DNA of 64,000 nucleotides from Nitrospira sp. (GCA_029194725.1 JARFXQ010000004.1:124001-188000), one strand, 5' to 3'. Shown: positions 31,652 to 42,901, counted from the stretch's first letter. Translations and numbers: made by a program. The notes: a model not told the origin generated them from the letters alone.

Positions 31652-32122
31652 ATGCCACGCAGTAGGTTTTTAGGGCAACGAGAGGTGCTTCCCGATGTTC
31701 GGTACCGCGATAAACTGGTCGGGAAGTTTATTAATACCCTGATGAGTAATGGGAAAAAGAGTACGACGGAGCGGATATGCTACGGCGCATTTGATTTTAT
31801 TCAGGAGAAGACCGGCGGCGACCCGCTGAAAGTGTTTAAGGCAGCTGTGGATAATGTGAAGCCGATCGTTGAAGTCAAGTCTCGTCGGGTGGGGGGTGCT
31901 TCCTATCAGGTTCCGGTTGAAATCAGGCCGGCACGCCGAGTCTCGTTGGCGCTTCGTTGGTTGTCGCAGTTTGCCCGCACGCGCGGTGGGAAAAGTATGC
32001 GTGAAAAGCTCGCAGCCGAGTTATTGGATGCATCGAACAACACGGGGGCTGCGGTCAAAAAGCGGGAAGACGTACATCGGATGGCGGAGGCCAATAAAGC
32101 GTTCGCTCATTATCGTTGGTAG
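31652..32122 (+). CDS. rpsG: 30S ribosomal protein S7
   Basis: 156 residues; nucleates assembly of the 30S head and, in E. coli, represses the str operon. [40 protein letters not shown] and the C-terminal [20 protein letters not shown] are typical. A long nested stem-loop follows before fusA. Confidence 0.97.
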   Translation: MPRSRFLGQREVLPDVRYRDKLVGKFINTLMSNGKKSTTERICYGAFDFIQEKTGGDPLKVFKAAVDNVKPIVEVKSRRVGGASYQVPVEIRPARRVSLALRWLSQFARTRGGKSMREKLAAELLDASNNTGAAVKKREDVHRMAEANKAFAHYRW

Positions 32123-32130
32123 CGTCGTTC

Positions 32131-32215
32131 TGTGCTGCAGTTGAGCCGTGCTGCGATCCGCAGTCCTGGTGCTCCACACGTCGCAGCGGTATGAGGCGGC
32201 TTCATCTGCAGCACA
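32131..32215 (+). promoter_or_regulatory. Nested stem-loop between rpsG and fusA
   Basis: Three arms pair in register: TGTGCTGCAG (32131-32140) with CTGCAGCACA (32206-32215), perfect over 10 bases; GAGCCG (32143-32148) with CGGCTT (32197-32202); and TGCTGCGA (32149-32156) with TCGCAGC (32181-32187). A nine-base bulge GGTATGAGG lies on the 3' side. TGTTTTTA follows. Possible attenuator, processing site or protein-binding site; role inferred. Confidence 0.55.
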
Positions 32216-32236
32216 AGTGTTTTTAGAGGGGTTGGA

Positions 32237-34306
32237 GTGGCTCGTCAGACATCATTAGAGCGCACAAGAAACATCGGGATCATGGCTCACATTGATGCGG
32301 GCAAAACTACGACCACCGAGCGGATTCTCTACTATACGGGCATGACTCATAAGATGGGCGAGGTCCATGAAGGTGCGGCCACGATGGATTGGATGGAGCA
32401 GGAGCGAGAGCGAGGCATCACCATTACGGCTGCCGCTACAACCTGCTTTTGGCGCGATCACCGGATCAATATTATCGATACGCCGGGCCATGTGGACTTT
32501 ACGATCGAGGTGGAACGCTCGCTGAGGGTGCTCGATGGAGCGGTAGCGGCATTCGATTCCGTGCAGGGGGTTGAGCCTCAGTCTGAGACGGTTTGGCGTC
32601 AGGCGGATAAGTATCATGTCCCTCGCATTGCCTTCATGAATAAGATGGACAGGGTCGGGGCTGATTTTTACGGCAGCGTTCAATCCATTATCGATCGGCT
32701 CGGGGCAAAGCCGGTTCCCATTCAGATTCCCATCGGACGTGAAGCTGAATTTCGAGGATCCATCGATCTGGTTAGGATGAAGGCGTACTTTTACGACGAC
32801 GAGACGCTGGGTGCGAAGTACAAGGTCGATGAAATACCCGGTGATCTCCTCGCTCAGGCAAAAGAGTACCGCGAGAAGCTGCTCGACGCAGTCGCAGAAT
32901 TTGATGACCAAGTGATGGAAAAGTACTTGAATGGTCACCCGCTGACGGAAGAAGAGGTAATGCGTGCGATCAGGGCTGGGACCATTTCGATGAAAGTCAT
33001 TCCCGTGCTTTGCGGATCAGCCTTCAAGAACAAAGGTGTGCAGCAGCTGTTGGATGGTGTCGTCGACTATCTGCCGTCGCCGCTCGATATTCCTCCCGTT
33101 CTGGGGGTGGATCCTCACAGCGGCAAGGAAGTGGCAAGGAAGGTGGACGATGGTGAGCCCTTTGCGGCTCTGGCATTTAAAATCATGTCCGACCCATTTG
33201 CCGGTCAATTGACCTATTTCCGTGTCTATTCCGGGACACTGAAGACCGGTACTCCGGTCTTGAACGTGACGAAAGGGACAAAGGATCGGATCGGACGCAT
33301 TTTGAAAATGCACGCCAACAAGAGAGAAGAGATCGATGAAGTGCACGCCGGAGACATCGTCGCAGCAGTGGGGCTCAAGGGGGCTACCACCGGAGATACC
33401 CTGGCGGATGAGAAGCAGCCGGTGTTGCTCGAGGTTATGAAGTTTCCTGAGCCCGTTATCGCGATGGCGATTGAGCCGAAGACCAAGCAGGACCAAGAGA
33501 AAATGGGCTTTGCGCTTCAGAAGTTGGCGCAGGAGGACCCCTCCTTTCGTGTGCGGACGGATGAAGAGACAGCGCAAACAATCATTGCCGGGATGGGGGA
33601 GCTCCATCTCGAAATTATCGTCGATCGGATGTTGCGTGAATTCAAAGTTGAAGCGAACGTCGGGAAGCCGGAAGTGGCGTTCAGGGAAACGATCCGACGG
33701 AAGGCCGAAGCTGAGTCGAAATATATCAAGCAGACAGGGGGCCGTGGGCAGTATGGTCACGTCGTCATGACGGTCGAGCCGTCTGAGGCTGGGAAAGGAT
33801 TGGAGTTCGTCAATAAGGTCGTGGGCGGGGCGATTCCAAAAGAATATATTCCTGCTATTGAAAAAGGTGTCCGAGAGCGTATGGAGACCGGAGTAGTTGC
33901 CGGCTATCCTCTACGAGACGTAAAAGTGACCGTGATTGATGGATCGTATCATGACGTCGATTCGAATGAGATGGCGTTTAAGATCGCGGCTTCGATGGGT
34001 TTTGCGGATGCTTGCAAGAGGGCCGATCCTGTCTTGCTCGAGCCGATTATGAAGGTCGAGGTCCTGGTTCCTCAGGAGTTCATGGGGGATGTCATCGGTA
34101 ATTTGAACGGGCGAAGGGGGAAGGTGCAGGGGATGAAGGTTCGGGCCGGTGCTCAGGCAATCGATGCCGCCGTCCCTTTAATGGAGATGTTCGGCTATGC
34201 CACTGACCTTCGATCTCGGACACAGGGGCGCGCAACCTACAGTATGGAATTTGACCGGTACGACCAGGTGCCGAAGAATATTGCGGAAGCCATCATCAAG
34301 AAATAG
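32237..34306 (+). CDS. fusA: Elongation factor G
   Basis: Translocase GTPase of 689 residues. G1 [15 protein letters not shown], switch [14 protein letters not shown]4 FMNKMDRVG, then domains II-V with [28 protein letters not shown] and [12 protein letters not shown]. Start is GTG at 32237, giving the normal [21 protein letters not shown]-terminus, after GGGGTTGGA. tuf copy 2 follows after 30 bases. Confidence 0.97.
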   Translation: MARQTSLERTRNIGIMAHIDAGKTTTTERILYYTGMTHKMGEVHEGAATMDWMEQERERGITITAAATTCFWRDHRINIIDTPGHVDFTIEVERSLRVLDGAVAAFDSVQGVEPQSETVWRQADKYHVPRIAFMNKMDRVGADFYGSVQSIIDRLGAKPVPIQIPIGREAEFRGSIDLVRMKAYFYDDETLGAKYKVDEIPGDLLAQAKEYREKLLDAVAEFDDQVMEKYLNGHPLTEEEVMRAIRAGTISMKVIPVLCGSAFKNKGVQQLLDGVVDYLPSPLDIPPVLGVDPHSGKEVARKVDDGEPFAALAFKIMSDPFAGQLTYFRVYSGTLKTGTPVLNVTKGTKDRIGRILKMHANKREEIDEVHAGDIVAAVGLKGATTGDTLADEKQPVLLEVMKFPEPVIAMAIEPKTKQDQEKMGFALQKLAQEDPSFRVRTDEETAQTIIAGMGELHLEIIVDRMLREFKVEANVGKPEVAFRETIRRKAEAESKYIKQTGGRGQYGHVVMTVEPSEAGKGLEFVNKVVGGAIPKEYIPAIEKGVRERMETGVVAGYPLRDVKVTVIDGSYHDVDSNEMAFKIAASMGFADACKRADPVLLEPIMKVEVLVPQEFMGDVIGNLNGRRGKVQGMKVRAGAQAIDAAVPLMEMFGYATDLRSRTQGRATYSMEFDRYDQVPKNIAEAIIKK

Positions 34307-34336
34307 AAGGTCGAGAATCAGGGGAGGGAGTGGGTT

Positions 34337-35542
<1,206 letters not shown>

Positions 35543-35581
35543 GGGACATATTGGCCGATTGACAGCTGAGGAGTGAATGAA

Positions 35582-35893
35582 GTGAAAGTCGATCAGCGGA
35601 TCAGAATCAGATTGAGGGGCTTTGACTACCGAGTGCTGGACCAGTCGGTCACGGAAATTGTGGAGACTGTTCGGCGCAGCGGGGCCAAGGTGGTGGGTCC
35701 CATTCCGCTTCCTACAAGGATTGAAAAAATTACAGTGCAGCGCTCGACGCATGCGGACAAGAAATCCCGCGAGCAGTTTGAGATGCGTACACACAAGCGC
35801 TTGCTCGACATTATGGAGCCCACGCCTGAGACCATGGATTCTTTGATGAAGCTGAATCTGGCGGCGGGAGTGGATGTTGAAATAAAGCTATGA
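35582..35893 (+). CDS. rpsJ: 30S ribosomal protein S10
   Basis: 103 residues; 30S head protein that also pairs with NusB and Nus[39 protein letters not shown] and [20 protein letters not shown] are typical. GTG 35582 is chosen because TGAGGAG lies 8 bases upstream; the earlier in-frame GTG at 35573 sits inside that ribosome site. Confidence 0.96.
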   Translation: MKVDQRIRIRLRGFDYRVLDQSVTEIVETVRRSGAKVVGPIPLPTRIEKITVQRSTHADKKSREQFEMRTHKRLLDIMEPTPETMDSLMKLNLAAGVDVEIKL

Positions 35894-35947
35894 GATCTGA
35901 GTGCTAAGTTTGAATCTCAGAGCTCAGGAATTAGCACCCAGTACTGG
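35894..35947. repeat. Intergenic inverted-repeat element, copy C
   Basis: CTGAGTGCTAA (35897-35907) pairs with TTAGCACCCAG (35931-35941), 10 of 11 bases; the element fills the rpsJ-rplC gap exactly. Confidence 0.6.
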
Positions 35948-36574
35948 ATGTATATGACAAACGGACTGATCGGAAAAAAACTCGGCATGACCCAAGTGTT
36001 CGATGAGAATCGCTTGACACCGGTGACGGTGATCGAGGCTGGCCCATGCCGAGTCGTCACCCTGAGGACAAAAGAACGGGATCAATATGAGGCCGTTCAG
36101 CTTTCTTTCGGTGAAGTCAAAGAGCGCAAGCTATCCAAGCCGGAGTTAGGCCATCTGAAGAAGAATCAAGCGTCTCCCAGTCGAGTGTTGCGCGAGTTTA
36201 GAAAAGAGGGAGAGCCGGCCGTCGGGCAGTTGGTGACGGTTGGCATGTTCAGGAAGGGCGACTGGGTTGATGTGATTGGCGTATCAAAGGGTAAGGGATA
36301 TCAGGGAGTCGTGAAGCGGCATCACTACGCCGGCGGTCCGGAGTCGCATGGGTCCATGTTTCATCGGGCTCCTGGTTCGATCGGAGCCAGCTCGTTTCCT
36401 TCCCGCGTGTGGAAGGGCAAGACTCTGCCGGGTCATATGGGATCGGAGCGGGTCACGGTTCACAGGTTGAAAGTCATCGAGTCCCGAGCCGAAGAAAATC
36501 TCCTCTTTGTCCGTGGGGCCGTTCCTGGGGCCACGAATGGCGTCGTTGTCGTGCGAAAGTCGAAGAAGAGTTAG
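35948..36574 (+). CDS. rplC: 50S ribosomal protein L3
   Basis: 208 residues; early assembly protein whose long loop reaches the peptidyl-transferase centre. NGLIGKKLGMTQVFDENRLT, the KGYQGVVKRHHYAGGPESHG loop and MGSERVTVHRLKVIE are conserved. ATG 35948 or ATG 35954 (two codons on, MTNGLIGKK) are both possible starts; no strong ribosome site is seen because the repeat element ends here. Confidence 0.95.
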   Translation: MYMTNGLIGKKLGMTQVFDENRLTPVTVIEAGPCRVVTLRTKERDQYEAVQLSFGEVKERKLSKPELGHLKKNQASPSRVLREFRKEGEPAVGQLVTVGMFRKGDWVDVIGVSKGKGYQGVVKRHHYAGGPESHGSMFHRAPGSIGASSFPSRVWKGKTLPGHMGSERVTVHRLKVIESRAEENLLFVRGAVPGATNGVVVVRKSKKS

Positions 36575-36575
36575 T

Positions 36576-37199
36576 ATGCCTACTATAGATCTGGTTGATT
36601 TAGAAAAGAAAAAGGTGGGAACGGTCGATCTATCACCGCAAGTATTCGGCTGCGAGCCTCGTGTCGCATTAGTGCACGAAGCGGTCGTTATGCAACGGGC
36701 CTGTGAGCGTAGAGGGACCGCTTCTACGTTGCGACGCGGCGAAGTGAGTGGGTCCGGCAAAAAGCCATGGAAGCAAAAGCACACGGGGCGTGCAAGGGCT
36801 GGATCGCTTCGCTCTCCCGTCTGGCGCCATGGAGGGAGTGTTTTTGGACCGAAGCCTCGAAGCTACGCCTATTCCATGCCGAAACAAAAGTATCGTATTG
36901 CGCTGCAGAGTGCCTTATCGGCTAAAGTGGCGGAGAACAAATTGTTTGTCGTGTCCGACCTTTCTCTGCAGCAGCCTCGGACAAAATTATTAGCTCAAGT
37001 GTTTAGGCGATTCACCGGGGGTGGCCACACATTGGTGATCGTCGGAAAAGAACAGTCGGATATCTTGAAAGCTGCAAGCAATTTGACTGACGTGAAAGTG
37101 CTCAGTGCTGATCAGTTGAATGTGTACGATGTTGTTCGTGCCCAAGTGATCATGATCGCCGAGCGAGAGCTTGGTCCTGTGAGCGAGGTGTGGTCATGA
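36576..37199 (+). CDS. rplD: 50S ribosomal protein L4
   Basis: 207 residues starting MPTIDLVDLEKKKVGTVDL. It lines the exit tunnel; in E. coli it represses the S10 operon. The tunnel loop KKPWKQKHTGRARAGSLRSP and VWRHGGSVFGPKPRSYAYSM are conserved. ATG 36576 immediately follows the rplC stop, with GAAGAGT upstream; a longer frame from 36507 is only the shadow of rplC. The stop overlaps the rplW start. Confidence 0.96.
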   Translation: MPTIDLVDLEKKKVGTVDLSPQVFGCEPRVALVHEAVVMQRACERRGTASTLRRGEVSGSGKKPWKQKHTGRARAGSLRSPVWRHGGSVFGPKPRSYAYSMPKQKYRIALQSALSAKVAENKLFVVSDLSLQQPRTKLLAQVFRRFTGGGHTLVIVGKEQSDILKAASNLTDVKVLSADQLNVYDVVRAQVIMIAERELGPVSEVWS

Positions 37200-37489
37200 G
37201 GGCTGATAGCCATAGGGTCTTGATTCGGCCGTTATTGACGGAGAAGCTTACCGGACTTCGTGAAAAAACGAATACGGTTGGCTTCGTGGTTCATCCTGAC
37301 GCGAATCGTATCCAAGTTAGGCAGGCTGTCGAAACATTGCTGAAAGTCAAGGTTCGTAAGGTCAACATCATGAACATAGGTGGAAAAGTCAAACGACTCG
37401 GCCGCTTCTCGGGTAGACGTTCCGATTGGAAGAAGGCACTCGTTACGCTTAAGGCAGGGGAGAAGTTGGAGATGTACGAAAGTGCCTAG
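37196..37489 (+). CDS. rplW: 50S ribosomal protein L23
   Basis: 97 residues, located at the tunnel exit where trigger factor and SRP dock. RVLIRPLLTEKLTGLREKTN, VKVRKVNIMNIGGKVKR and the C-terminal DWKKALVTLKAGEKLEMYE are typical. ATG 37196 overlaps the rplD stop by ATGA. Confidence 0.95.
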   Translation: MRADSHRVLIRPLLTEKLTGLREKTNTVGFVVHPDANRIQVRQAVETLLKVKVRKVNIMNIGGKVKRLGRFSGRRSDWKKALVTLKAGEKLEMYESA

Positions 37490-37542
37490 TAGGTGTGGGA
37501 TAGTCTGTCCGTTCGCGAAGTTTGGAAGGTAGGAACATTATC

Positions 37543-38385
37543 ATGGGGTTGAAATCGTATCGTCCAACGTCTCCAGGTCGCCGAGGTATGACGGTTGTGG
37601 TGACGGAGGAGTTGACCGACAAGGAGCCCGAAAAATCGTTGACCGCTTTTCATCTTCGCAGTGGAGGGAGAAACAACGATGGTCGGATGACCATCCGGTT
37701 CCGTGGTGGAGGACACAAGCGGCTCTATCGGACGATCGATTTCTTGCGCGATAAAGTCGAGGTTTCAGCGCGAGTGGAAAGCATTGAGTACGATCCGAAT
37801 CGATCCGCAAGAATCGCGCTCTTGAAGTACCGAGATGGGGAGAAGCGGTATATCCTGGCTCCCGTCGGCCTACGCGTGAACGATGAAATTCAAGCCGGTC
37901 CACAGGCGGAGATCAGACCGGGAAATGCATTGCCATTGGCCAGTATGCCTCTCGGTACGACCATCCACAATCTTGAATTGAAGGCAGGAAAGGGAGGCCA
38001 GCTGATTCGAAGTGCCGGCGGATTCGCGCAAGTCATGGGGCGGGATGGCGATTATGTGCAGGTGCGTCTGAAATCCGGGGAAATGCGTAGGATTTTGGGA
38101 ATCTGTATGGCCACCGTCGGACAAGTCGGAAACGTCGATCACGAGAACATCAGCGTTGGAAAGGCTGGGCGGAGTCGTTGGAAAGGGAAAAGGCCGCATG
38201 TGCGAGGGGTTGTAATGAACCCCGTCGACCATCCTCATGGAGGCGGCGAGGGGAAGTCCGGGCAAGGAAATCCACATCCTGTATCTCCATGGGGTCTTCC
38301 GACCAAGGGCTATAAGACCAGACAGAACAAAAGAACGGAAAAGTTTATTATCGCTCGACGTAAGTCAGGAGTGCGCAATGCCTAG
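37543..38385 (+). CDS. rplB: 50S ribosomal protein L2
   Basis: 280 residues; primary 23S binder needed for subunit joining and peptidyl transfer. Begins [19 protein letters not shown]; conserved [19 protein letters not shown] contains the key histidine. Ends with [21 protein letters not shown] 37543 is preferred over a GTG-type upstream extension at 37522. The stop overlaps the rpsS start. Confidence 0.97.
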   Translation: MGLKSYRPTSPGRRGMTVVVTEELTDKEPEKSLTAFHLRSGGRNNDGRMTIRFRGGGHKRLYRTIDFLRDKVEVSARVESIEYDPNRSARIALLKYRDGEKRYILAPVGLRVNDEIQAGPQAEIRPGNALPLASMPLGTTIHNLELKAGKGGQLIRSAGGFAQVMGRDGDYVQVRLKSGEMRRILGICMATVGQVGNVDHENISVGKAGRSRWKGKRPHVRGVVMNPVDHPHGGGEGKSGQGNPHPVSPWGLPTKGYKTRQNKRTEKFIIARRKSGVRNA

Positions 38386-38665
38386 ATCGGTAAGCAAAGG
38401 AGCGTTTGTCGACGGTCATCTCCTCAAAAAAGTCGAGCAAATGAATCAGACGAAGGATCGCAGGCTGATTAAGACATGGTCGCGACGATCGACGGTTGTT
38501 CCCGACATGATCGGCCATACTTTTGCGGTTCATAACGGGAAGAAATTCATCCCCGTGTTCGTCACCGAGAACATGGTCGGCCATAAACTGGGTGAGTTCG
38601 CGCCGACTCGGTTCTTCAAGGGGCACGGTCAGGCGAAGACAGAAAAAGCCGTCGCTCTTAAGTAG
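38378..38665 (+). CDS. rpsS: 30S ribosomal protein S19
   Basis: 95 residues, [20 protein letters not shown] onwards; forms part of the 30S head with S13. [20 protein letters not shown] and [17 protein letters not shown] are conserved. Start ATG lies inside the last codons of rplB, so the two are translationally coupled. Confidence 0.96.
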   Translation: MPRSVSKGAFVDGHLLKKVEQMNQTKDRRLIKTWSRRSTVVPDMIGHTFAVHNGKKFIPVFVTENMVGHKLGEFAPTRFFKGHGQAKTEKAVALK

Positions 38666-38677
38666 ATGGGACTAGTG

Positions 38678-38717
38678 GAGGGCCTTCCTAAACGCCCACG
38701 TGAGGCGTGGCGCCCTC
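38678..38717 (+). promoter_or_regulatory. Hairpin between rpsS and rplV
   Basis: GAGGGC (38678-38683) pairs with GCCCTC (38712-38717), and inside it ACGCC (38692-38696) with GGCGT (38704-38708). No T-run follows, so it is not a simple terminator. It lies in an 87-base gap, long for this operon. Confidence 0.45.
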
Positions 38718-38752
38718 GATCATGAGGAATTGGTCGGTAACAGGGTTTTAAA

Positions 38753-39109
38753 ATGACTGAAGCACGTGCCATCCTGAGGTTTGTTCGTGTCGCGCCACGC
38801 AAGGCCAAGCCGGTGATTGATATGATTCGCGGAAGAGAGGTCCCGATGGCTTTGGCCATTCTAAAACACACCCCTCGCCATGCTGCACGGGTAGTTGAAA
38901 AAATCGTTCGCTCTGCTGTGGCAAATGCTGAACTGAAGGAGATGGGCGATAGTGAATCCATGGTGATTTCCAAGGCGTTTGTCAATTGCGGTCCAACATA
39001 TAAGCGTGTGCGTGCGAGATCGATGGGACGAGCTAATGCAATTCAAAAGCGCACGAGTCACATTACTGTCGTCGTGACGACACCCGAAACTCCTGGCAAG
39101 AGGAAATAG
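38753..39109 (+). CDS. rplV: 50S ribosomal protein L22
   Basis: 118 residues; its long hairpin lines the exit tunnel where macrolides bind. ARAILRFVRVAPRKAKPVID, VEKIVRSAVANAELKE and the C-terminal GRANAIQKRTSHITVVV are typical. No strong ribosome site directly before the ATG. Confidence 0.96.
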   Translation: MTEARAILRFVRVAPRKAKPVIDMIRGREVPMALAILKHTPRHAARVVEKIVRSAVANAELKEMGDSESMVISKAFVNCGPTYKRVRARSMGRANAIQKRTSHITVVVTTPETPGKRK

Positions 39110-39139
39110 CTCACTTCTCTCTATTGAGGCATACAACGC

Positions 39140-39811
39140 ATGGGGCAAAAAACACATCCGATCGGTTATCGACTGGGCTACAACTATACTTGGAGTTCTC
39201 GGTGGTATGCCGGGAAAGATTACGCCAAGCTGCTCCACCAGGATGTCAAGATTAGAAAAATGGTTAAGGGTCGGCTGTATCATGCCGGCGTATCGAAAGT
39301 CGAAATCGAACGTTCCGGCGATCAAACCAGGGTGATCATCCATACGGCTCGCCCCGGTATCATCATCGGACGCAAGGGGGCTGAGGTCGATAAGTTGAAG
39401 ACCGACCTTGAAAAACAGTACGGGGGGCAGGTCTACATCACGGTCAAGGAAATCAAGAAACCTGAACTTGATGCACAGCTGGTCAGCGAAAATGTCGCGA
39501 CTCAGCTGGAGAAGCGCGTAGCCTTTCGGAGGGCCATGAAGCGGAGCGTTCAGTCTGCCCTTAGGCTTGGCGCCCAGGGTATCAAGATCATGGTGGCTGG
39601 TCGCCTCGGCGGCGCGGAAATCGCCAGGACGGAGTGGTATCGAGAAGGGCGTGTGCCGCTGCATACGCTTCGGGCCGAAATTGATTATGGATTTGCCGAA
39701 GCGCACACGACCATGGGACAAATCGGGGTGAAGACCTGGATCTACAAAGGGGAGCTTCTTCCTGTTCAGCCTATCAAGGCCGAATCATCTTTAGACCGAC
39801 GGTTTGGGTGA
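39140..39811 (+). CDS. rpsC: 30S ribosomal protein S3
   Basis: 223 residues with the KH domain ([20 protein letters not shown]) and C-terminal domain ([20 protein letters not shown]). Sits at the mRNA entry tunnel with S4 and S5 and contributes helicase activity. [18 protein letters not shown] is the usual start. Confidence 0.97.
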   Translation: MGQKTHPIGYRLGYNYTWSSRWYAGKDYAKLLHQDVKIRKMVKGRLYHAGVSKVEIERSGDQTRVIIHTARPGIIIGRKGAEVDKLKTDLEKQYGGQVYITVKEIKKPELDAQLVSENVATQLEKRVAFRRAMKRSVQSALRLGAQGIKIMVAGRLGGAEIARTEWYREGRVPLHTLRAEIDYGFAEAHTTMGQIGVKTWIYKGELLPVQPIKAESSLDRRFG

Positions 39812-39823
39812 GGAGATTGAGCC

Positions 39824-40240
39824 GTGTTAGCGCCTAAGAAAGTCAAATTCAGGAAAATGCAGAAGGGCCGGATGACAGGGAAAGCCTACCGTGGGGGGCA
39901 GATTACCCTGGGAGAGTTTGGTCTGAAAGCCCTGGAGCCAGGATGGGTGACCAGCAGACAAATTGAGGCCGCGCGCATTGCCATCACTCGGTATGTGAAA
40001 CGGGGAGGGCAGGTATGGACGCGTATTTTCCCCGATAAGCCGATCACCAAAAAGCCTGCGGAAACTCGAATGGGCAAAGGAAAGGGCAATCCTGAATATT
40101 GGGTTGCTGTCGTGAAGCCCGGCAGGATTCTCTATGAGATGGACGGAGTAACTCCGGAAACAGCGCGAGAAGCTTTTCGGCTCGCATCACACAAATTACC
40201 GGTTGCAACGAAGATAGTCATTCGCGGAGAGTTTGGGTAG
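39824..40240 (+). CDS. rplP: 50S ribosomal protein L16
   Basis: 138 residues from GTG; binds near the A-site tRNA elbow. [36 protein letters not shown] and [15 protein letters not shown] are conserved. GAGGAGATTGAG precedes the GTG. Confidence 0.96.
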   Translation: MLAPKKVKFRKMQKGRMTGKAYRGGQITLGEFGLKALEPGWVTSRQIEAARIAITRYVKRGGQVWTRIFPDKPITKKPAETRMGKGKGNPEYWVAVVKPGRILYEMDGVTPETAREAFRLASHKLPVATKIVIRGEFG

Positions 40241-40268
40241 GTTCTGAGGATCTGAAGGGAGCAGGGAT

Positions 40269-40484
40269 ATGGCGTTGGACGTCAAAGAGCTTCAGCAGCT
40301 GGGGGCCGGTGAACTCCTAGACAAAGAAAAGCAGCTTGTGCAAGAGCTGTTCAATCTCCGTTTCCAGTTCGGCTCCGGACGTCTCGAAAATCCCATGCAA
40401 ATCCGAAAAACTAAGCGGGATATCGCACGGGTGAAGACCGTTCTCCAACAAGTAAAGGCTCGAGCAGAAGGGGCTCAAAGGTAG
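40269..40484 (+). CDS. rpmC: 50S ribosomal protein L29
   Basis: 71-residue helical hairpin at the tunnel exit beside L23. ELLDKEKQLVQELFNLRFQF and NPMQIRKTKRDIARVKTVL are typical. GAAGGGAGCAGG precedes the ATG. Confidence 0.95.
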   Translation: MALDVKELQQLGAGELLDKEKQLVQELFNLRFQFGSGRLENPMQIRKTKRDIARVKTVLQQVKARAEGAQR

Positions 40485-40491
40485 GAAACCT

Positions 40492-40758
40492 ATGGCTGAG
40501 GTGGTAAAGCGTCGCCACTGGTATGGCGACGTCGTCAGTAACAAGATGCAAAAAACGGTCGTTGTCGTGCTTTCGAGATCGGTCGTGCATCCGGTCTATA
40601 AGAAGGTTCTCAAGCGGGTAACAAGACTGAAGGCCCACGATGAAAGTGGTACCTGTAAAGTGGGAGATCGAGTGAAGCTCGTGCAGACCAGGCCTTTGAG
40701 CAAAGACAAGAACTGGCGCGTTGTTCAAGTCATGGAGAAGGGTCAACCTGAAAAGTAA
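40492..40758 (+). CDS. rpsQ: 30S ribosomal protein S17
   Basis: 88-residue OB-fold protein, primary 16S binder. VVSNKMQKTVVVVLSRSVVH and AHDESGTCKVGDRVKLVQTR are conserved. Begins 7 bases after rpmC with AGGAAACC upstream. Confidence 0.96.
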   Translation: MAEVVKRRHWYGDVVSNKMQKTVVVVLSRSVVHPVYKKVLKRVTRLKAHDESGTCKVGDRVKLVQTRPLSKDKNWRVVQVMEKGQPEK

Positions 40759-40809
40759 TCAACAGTATTTTTGCTGGTCCAGATTTTTGTTGCGCGTAGG
40801 AATAGAGCG

Positions 40810-41178
40810 ATGATTCAGAACTACACATATATGGACGTGGCTGATAATTCGGGCGCGAAGCAGGCCATGTGTTTTCATGTTTTCGGAGGGACGAGACGCC
40901 GTTATGCGTCGCTCGGAGATATCGTGGTGGTGGCAGTCAAAGAAGCGATTCCTCAGGCCAGCGTCAAGAAAGGGGATGTGAGTCGGGCCGTCATTGTCCG
41001 AACGACCAAGGAGGTTCGTCGTGAAGACGGGTCTTATATCAAGTTTGATCGAAACGCGTGCGTCTTAATCAACAAAGAGGGCGAGCCGATTGGAACGCGT
41101 ATATTCGGTCCGGTTGCCAGAGAACTCCGTTGGAAGAAATTCATGAAGATTATTTCCTTGGCACCTGAAGTTTTGTAG
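40810..41178 (+). CDS. rplN: 50S ribosomal protein L14
   Basis: 122 residues, exactly the family length, from [19 protein letters not shown]. Subunit-interface protein that also binds the silencing factor Rsf[21 protein letters not shown] and [13 protein letters not shown] are typical. A longer in-frame start at 40771 is rejected as it adds 13 residues that fit no L14. Confidence 0.96.
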   Translation: MIQNYTYMDVADNSGAKQAMCFHVFGGTRRRYASLGDIVVVAVKEAIPQASVKKGDVSRAVIVRTTKEVRREDGSYIKFDRNACVLINKEGEPIGTRIFGPVARELRWKKFMKIISLAPEVL

Positions 41179-41200
41179 GGCGAAACAAACGAGAGGCATC

Positions 41201-41530
41201 GTGGAAGCGCTTCGAAAAAGCAGAATCCGAAAAGGGGATACAGTCGTAGTAGTTTCCGGCCGTGAACGAGGCAAGACCGGAAAGGTTCTGTCTATCGACC
41301 TGCGTGCTGGGAAGGTGGTTGTGGAGAAGCTAAATATCATCAAGCGACACACAAAGCCGAATCAGAAGGCTAAGCAGGGGGGCATTCTGGAGAAAGAGGC
41401 GCCTCTTCAGGTCTCCAACGTCATGTTCCTCTGCCCGGTCACACGCAAACCGACCCGGATCGGGATTCGAGTTTTGGAAGACGGGCGACGTGTGCGCTTC
41501 AGCAAGAAATCCAACGAGACCGTGGAATAG
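41201..41530 (+). CDS. rplX: 50S ribosomal protein L24
   Basis: 109 residues from GTG. KOW domain [20 protein letters not shown]; assembly initiator of the 50[21 protein letters not shown] is conserved. GAGAGGC lies upstream of the start. Confidence 0.95.
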   Translation: MEALRKSRIRKGDTVVVVSGRERGKTGKVLSIDLRAGKVVVEKLNIIKRHTKPNQKAKQGGILEKEAPLQVSNVMFLCPVTRKPTRIGIRVLEDGRRVRFSKKSNETVE

Positions 41531-41537
41531 GTTACGC

Positions 41538-42182
41538 ATGGCCAAGGAACCGAAAAGCCGACCTAGTAAGCCGTCAGAACGAAAATCCTCGAAAAAAGAC
41601 CCGGCTCCGCAATTGGACCAGGGAAGCGATGAGTCCAAGTTTCGACCACGACTTCGCGACATGTATGAACAACAAGTTATCCCGGCGCTCATGAAAGAGT
41701 TTGGGTATAAGAACGTGATGCAGGTTCCCAAGCTTGAGCGTGTGGTGTTGAACGTCGGAATGGGTGAGGCGATTCAGAATGTAAAGCTTTTGGAGAGTGC
41801 TGTGACGGAGTTAGGAATGATCACGGGTCAGAAGCCGGTCGTGACTCGAGCCAAAAAAGCCATCGCCGGATTCAAACTCAGACAAGGATTGCCGATCGGT
41901 GCGAAGGTGACGCTTCGTACTCGGCGGATGTATGAGTTTTTCGATCGACTCGTGACATTGGCGCTTCCTCGAATACGAGACTTTCGCGGCGTCTCTCCCA
42001 AGGCCTTTGATGGTCGAGGAAATTATACTCTTGGCTTAAAAGAGCAGCTCATCTTCCCGGAAATCAAGTACGATGAAGTGGCCTCGATCCATGGAATGGA
42101 CATTACGGTTGTTACCACAGCCAGGACAAACGACGAAGGGAAGGCCCTGTTAAAGCATCTGGGTATGCCGTTCCGCGCGTGA
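41538..42182 (+). CDS. rplE: 50S ribosomal protein L5 with N-terminal extension
   Basis: 214 residues, against about 179 usually. The L5 core starts near residue 36 ([20 protein letters not shown]) and holds [35 protein letters not shown] and the C-terminal [19 protein letters not shown]. The first 35 residues are Lys/Ser/Pro/Asp-rich ([19 protein letters not shown]), probably disordered. No internal ATG or GTG gives the shorter form except ATG 41661 inside the core helix, so the extension seems real. L5 binds 5S rRNA and contacts P-site tRNA. Confidence 0.95.
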   Translation: MAKEPKSRPSKPSERKSSKKDPAPQLDQGSDESKFRPRLRDMYEQQVIPALMKEFGYKNVMQVPKLERVVLNVGMGEAIQNVKLLESAVTELGMITGQKPVVTRAKKAIAGFKLRQGLPIGAKVTLRTRRMYEFFDRLVTLALPRIRDFRGVSPKAFDGRGNYTLGLKEQLIFPEIKYDEVASIHGMDITVVTTARTNDEGKALLKHLGMPFRA

Positions 42183-42227
42183 ACGAGGCATGAATCAACG
42201 GTGTCCGTTTGAACGGAAGGAGTGCGT

Positions 42228-42413
42228 GTGTCACGATTGGCACTGAGAAATAAGGCGGCAACGAAACAAAAGTTCTCCACGCGGGACTATCATCGATGCG
42301 GAGTCTGCGGTCGGGTTCGCGGCTATCTTCGTCGGTTTCGGATGTGCCGAATTTGTTTTCGGGTAATGACTCTGCGCGGAGAGATTCCCGGAGTGCGAAA
42401 ATCCAGCTGGTAG
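42228..42413 (+). CDS. rpsN: 30S ribosomal protein S14, zinc-binding (type Z)
   Basis: 61 residues from GTG with GGAAGGAG 5 bases upstream. Four cysteines (HRCGVCGR and RMCRICFRV) form the zinc site of the short S14 type. C-terminal [11 protein letters not shown] is the family end. The earlier in-frame GTG at 42222 overlaps the ribosome site. Confidence 0.95.
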   Translation: MSRLALRNKAATKQKFSTRDYHRCGVCGRVRGYLRRFRMCRICFRVMTLRGEIPGVRKSSW

Positions 42414-42462
42414 CTGGTGTGCTCGCGCCGGTGACTGCCAATGGAGGAGAGAAGGATATAGC

Positions 42463-42858
42463 ATGTTTACCGATCCGATCGGCGATCTTCTTGTTCGTTT
42501 AAAGAATGGCGCACAACGGCGTTATGAAACCGTCACGGTTCCTACCTCGAAGCTGAAGCGTGCCATTTTGGAGATCTTGAGGAAGGAAGGTTATGTTGAT
42601 GCGGTCGAGGATGGAGTTCATGACGGGCATCCCATTCTGACTGTGCGCCTTCGATATGTGGGCGAAGGGCAACCAATGATCACCGGGCTGGAGCGTGTCA
42701 GCAAGCCGGGACGTCGAGTCTATGTCGGCAGTCAGGAGATCAAGAAAGTCCGCAATGGGATCGGTGTGTCTATCGTTTCTACATCAAAAGGAGTCATGAC
42801 CGACCAGGAGTCCCGTAAGAGTCGGCTTGGGGGTGAGGTTCTCTGCTCGGTATGGTAG
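42463..42858 (+). CDS. rpsH: 30S ribosomal protein S8
   Basis: 131 residues; central-domain 16S binder and, in E. coli, repressor of the spc operon. DPIGDLLVRLKNGAQRRYET, SKPGRRVYVGSQEIKKVRNG and VSTSKGVMTDQESRKSRLGG are typical. GGAGGAGAGAAGG lies before the ATG. Confidence 0.96.
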   Translation: MFTDPIGDLLVRLKNGAQRRYETVTVPTSKLKRAILEILRKEGYVDAVEDGVHDGHPILTVRLRYVGEGQPMITGLERVSKPGRRVYVGSQEIKKVRNGIGVSIVSTSKGVMTDQESRKSRLGGEVLCSVW

Positions 42859-42901
42859 GCAGATGAGTGGCTTCGATCTTGATCAAAGGGTATAACAGAC
42901 C

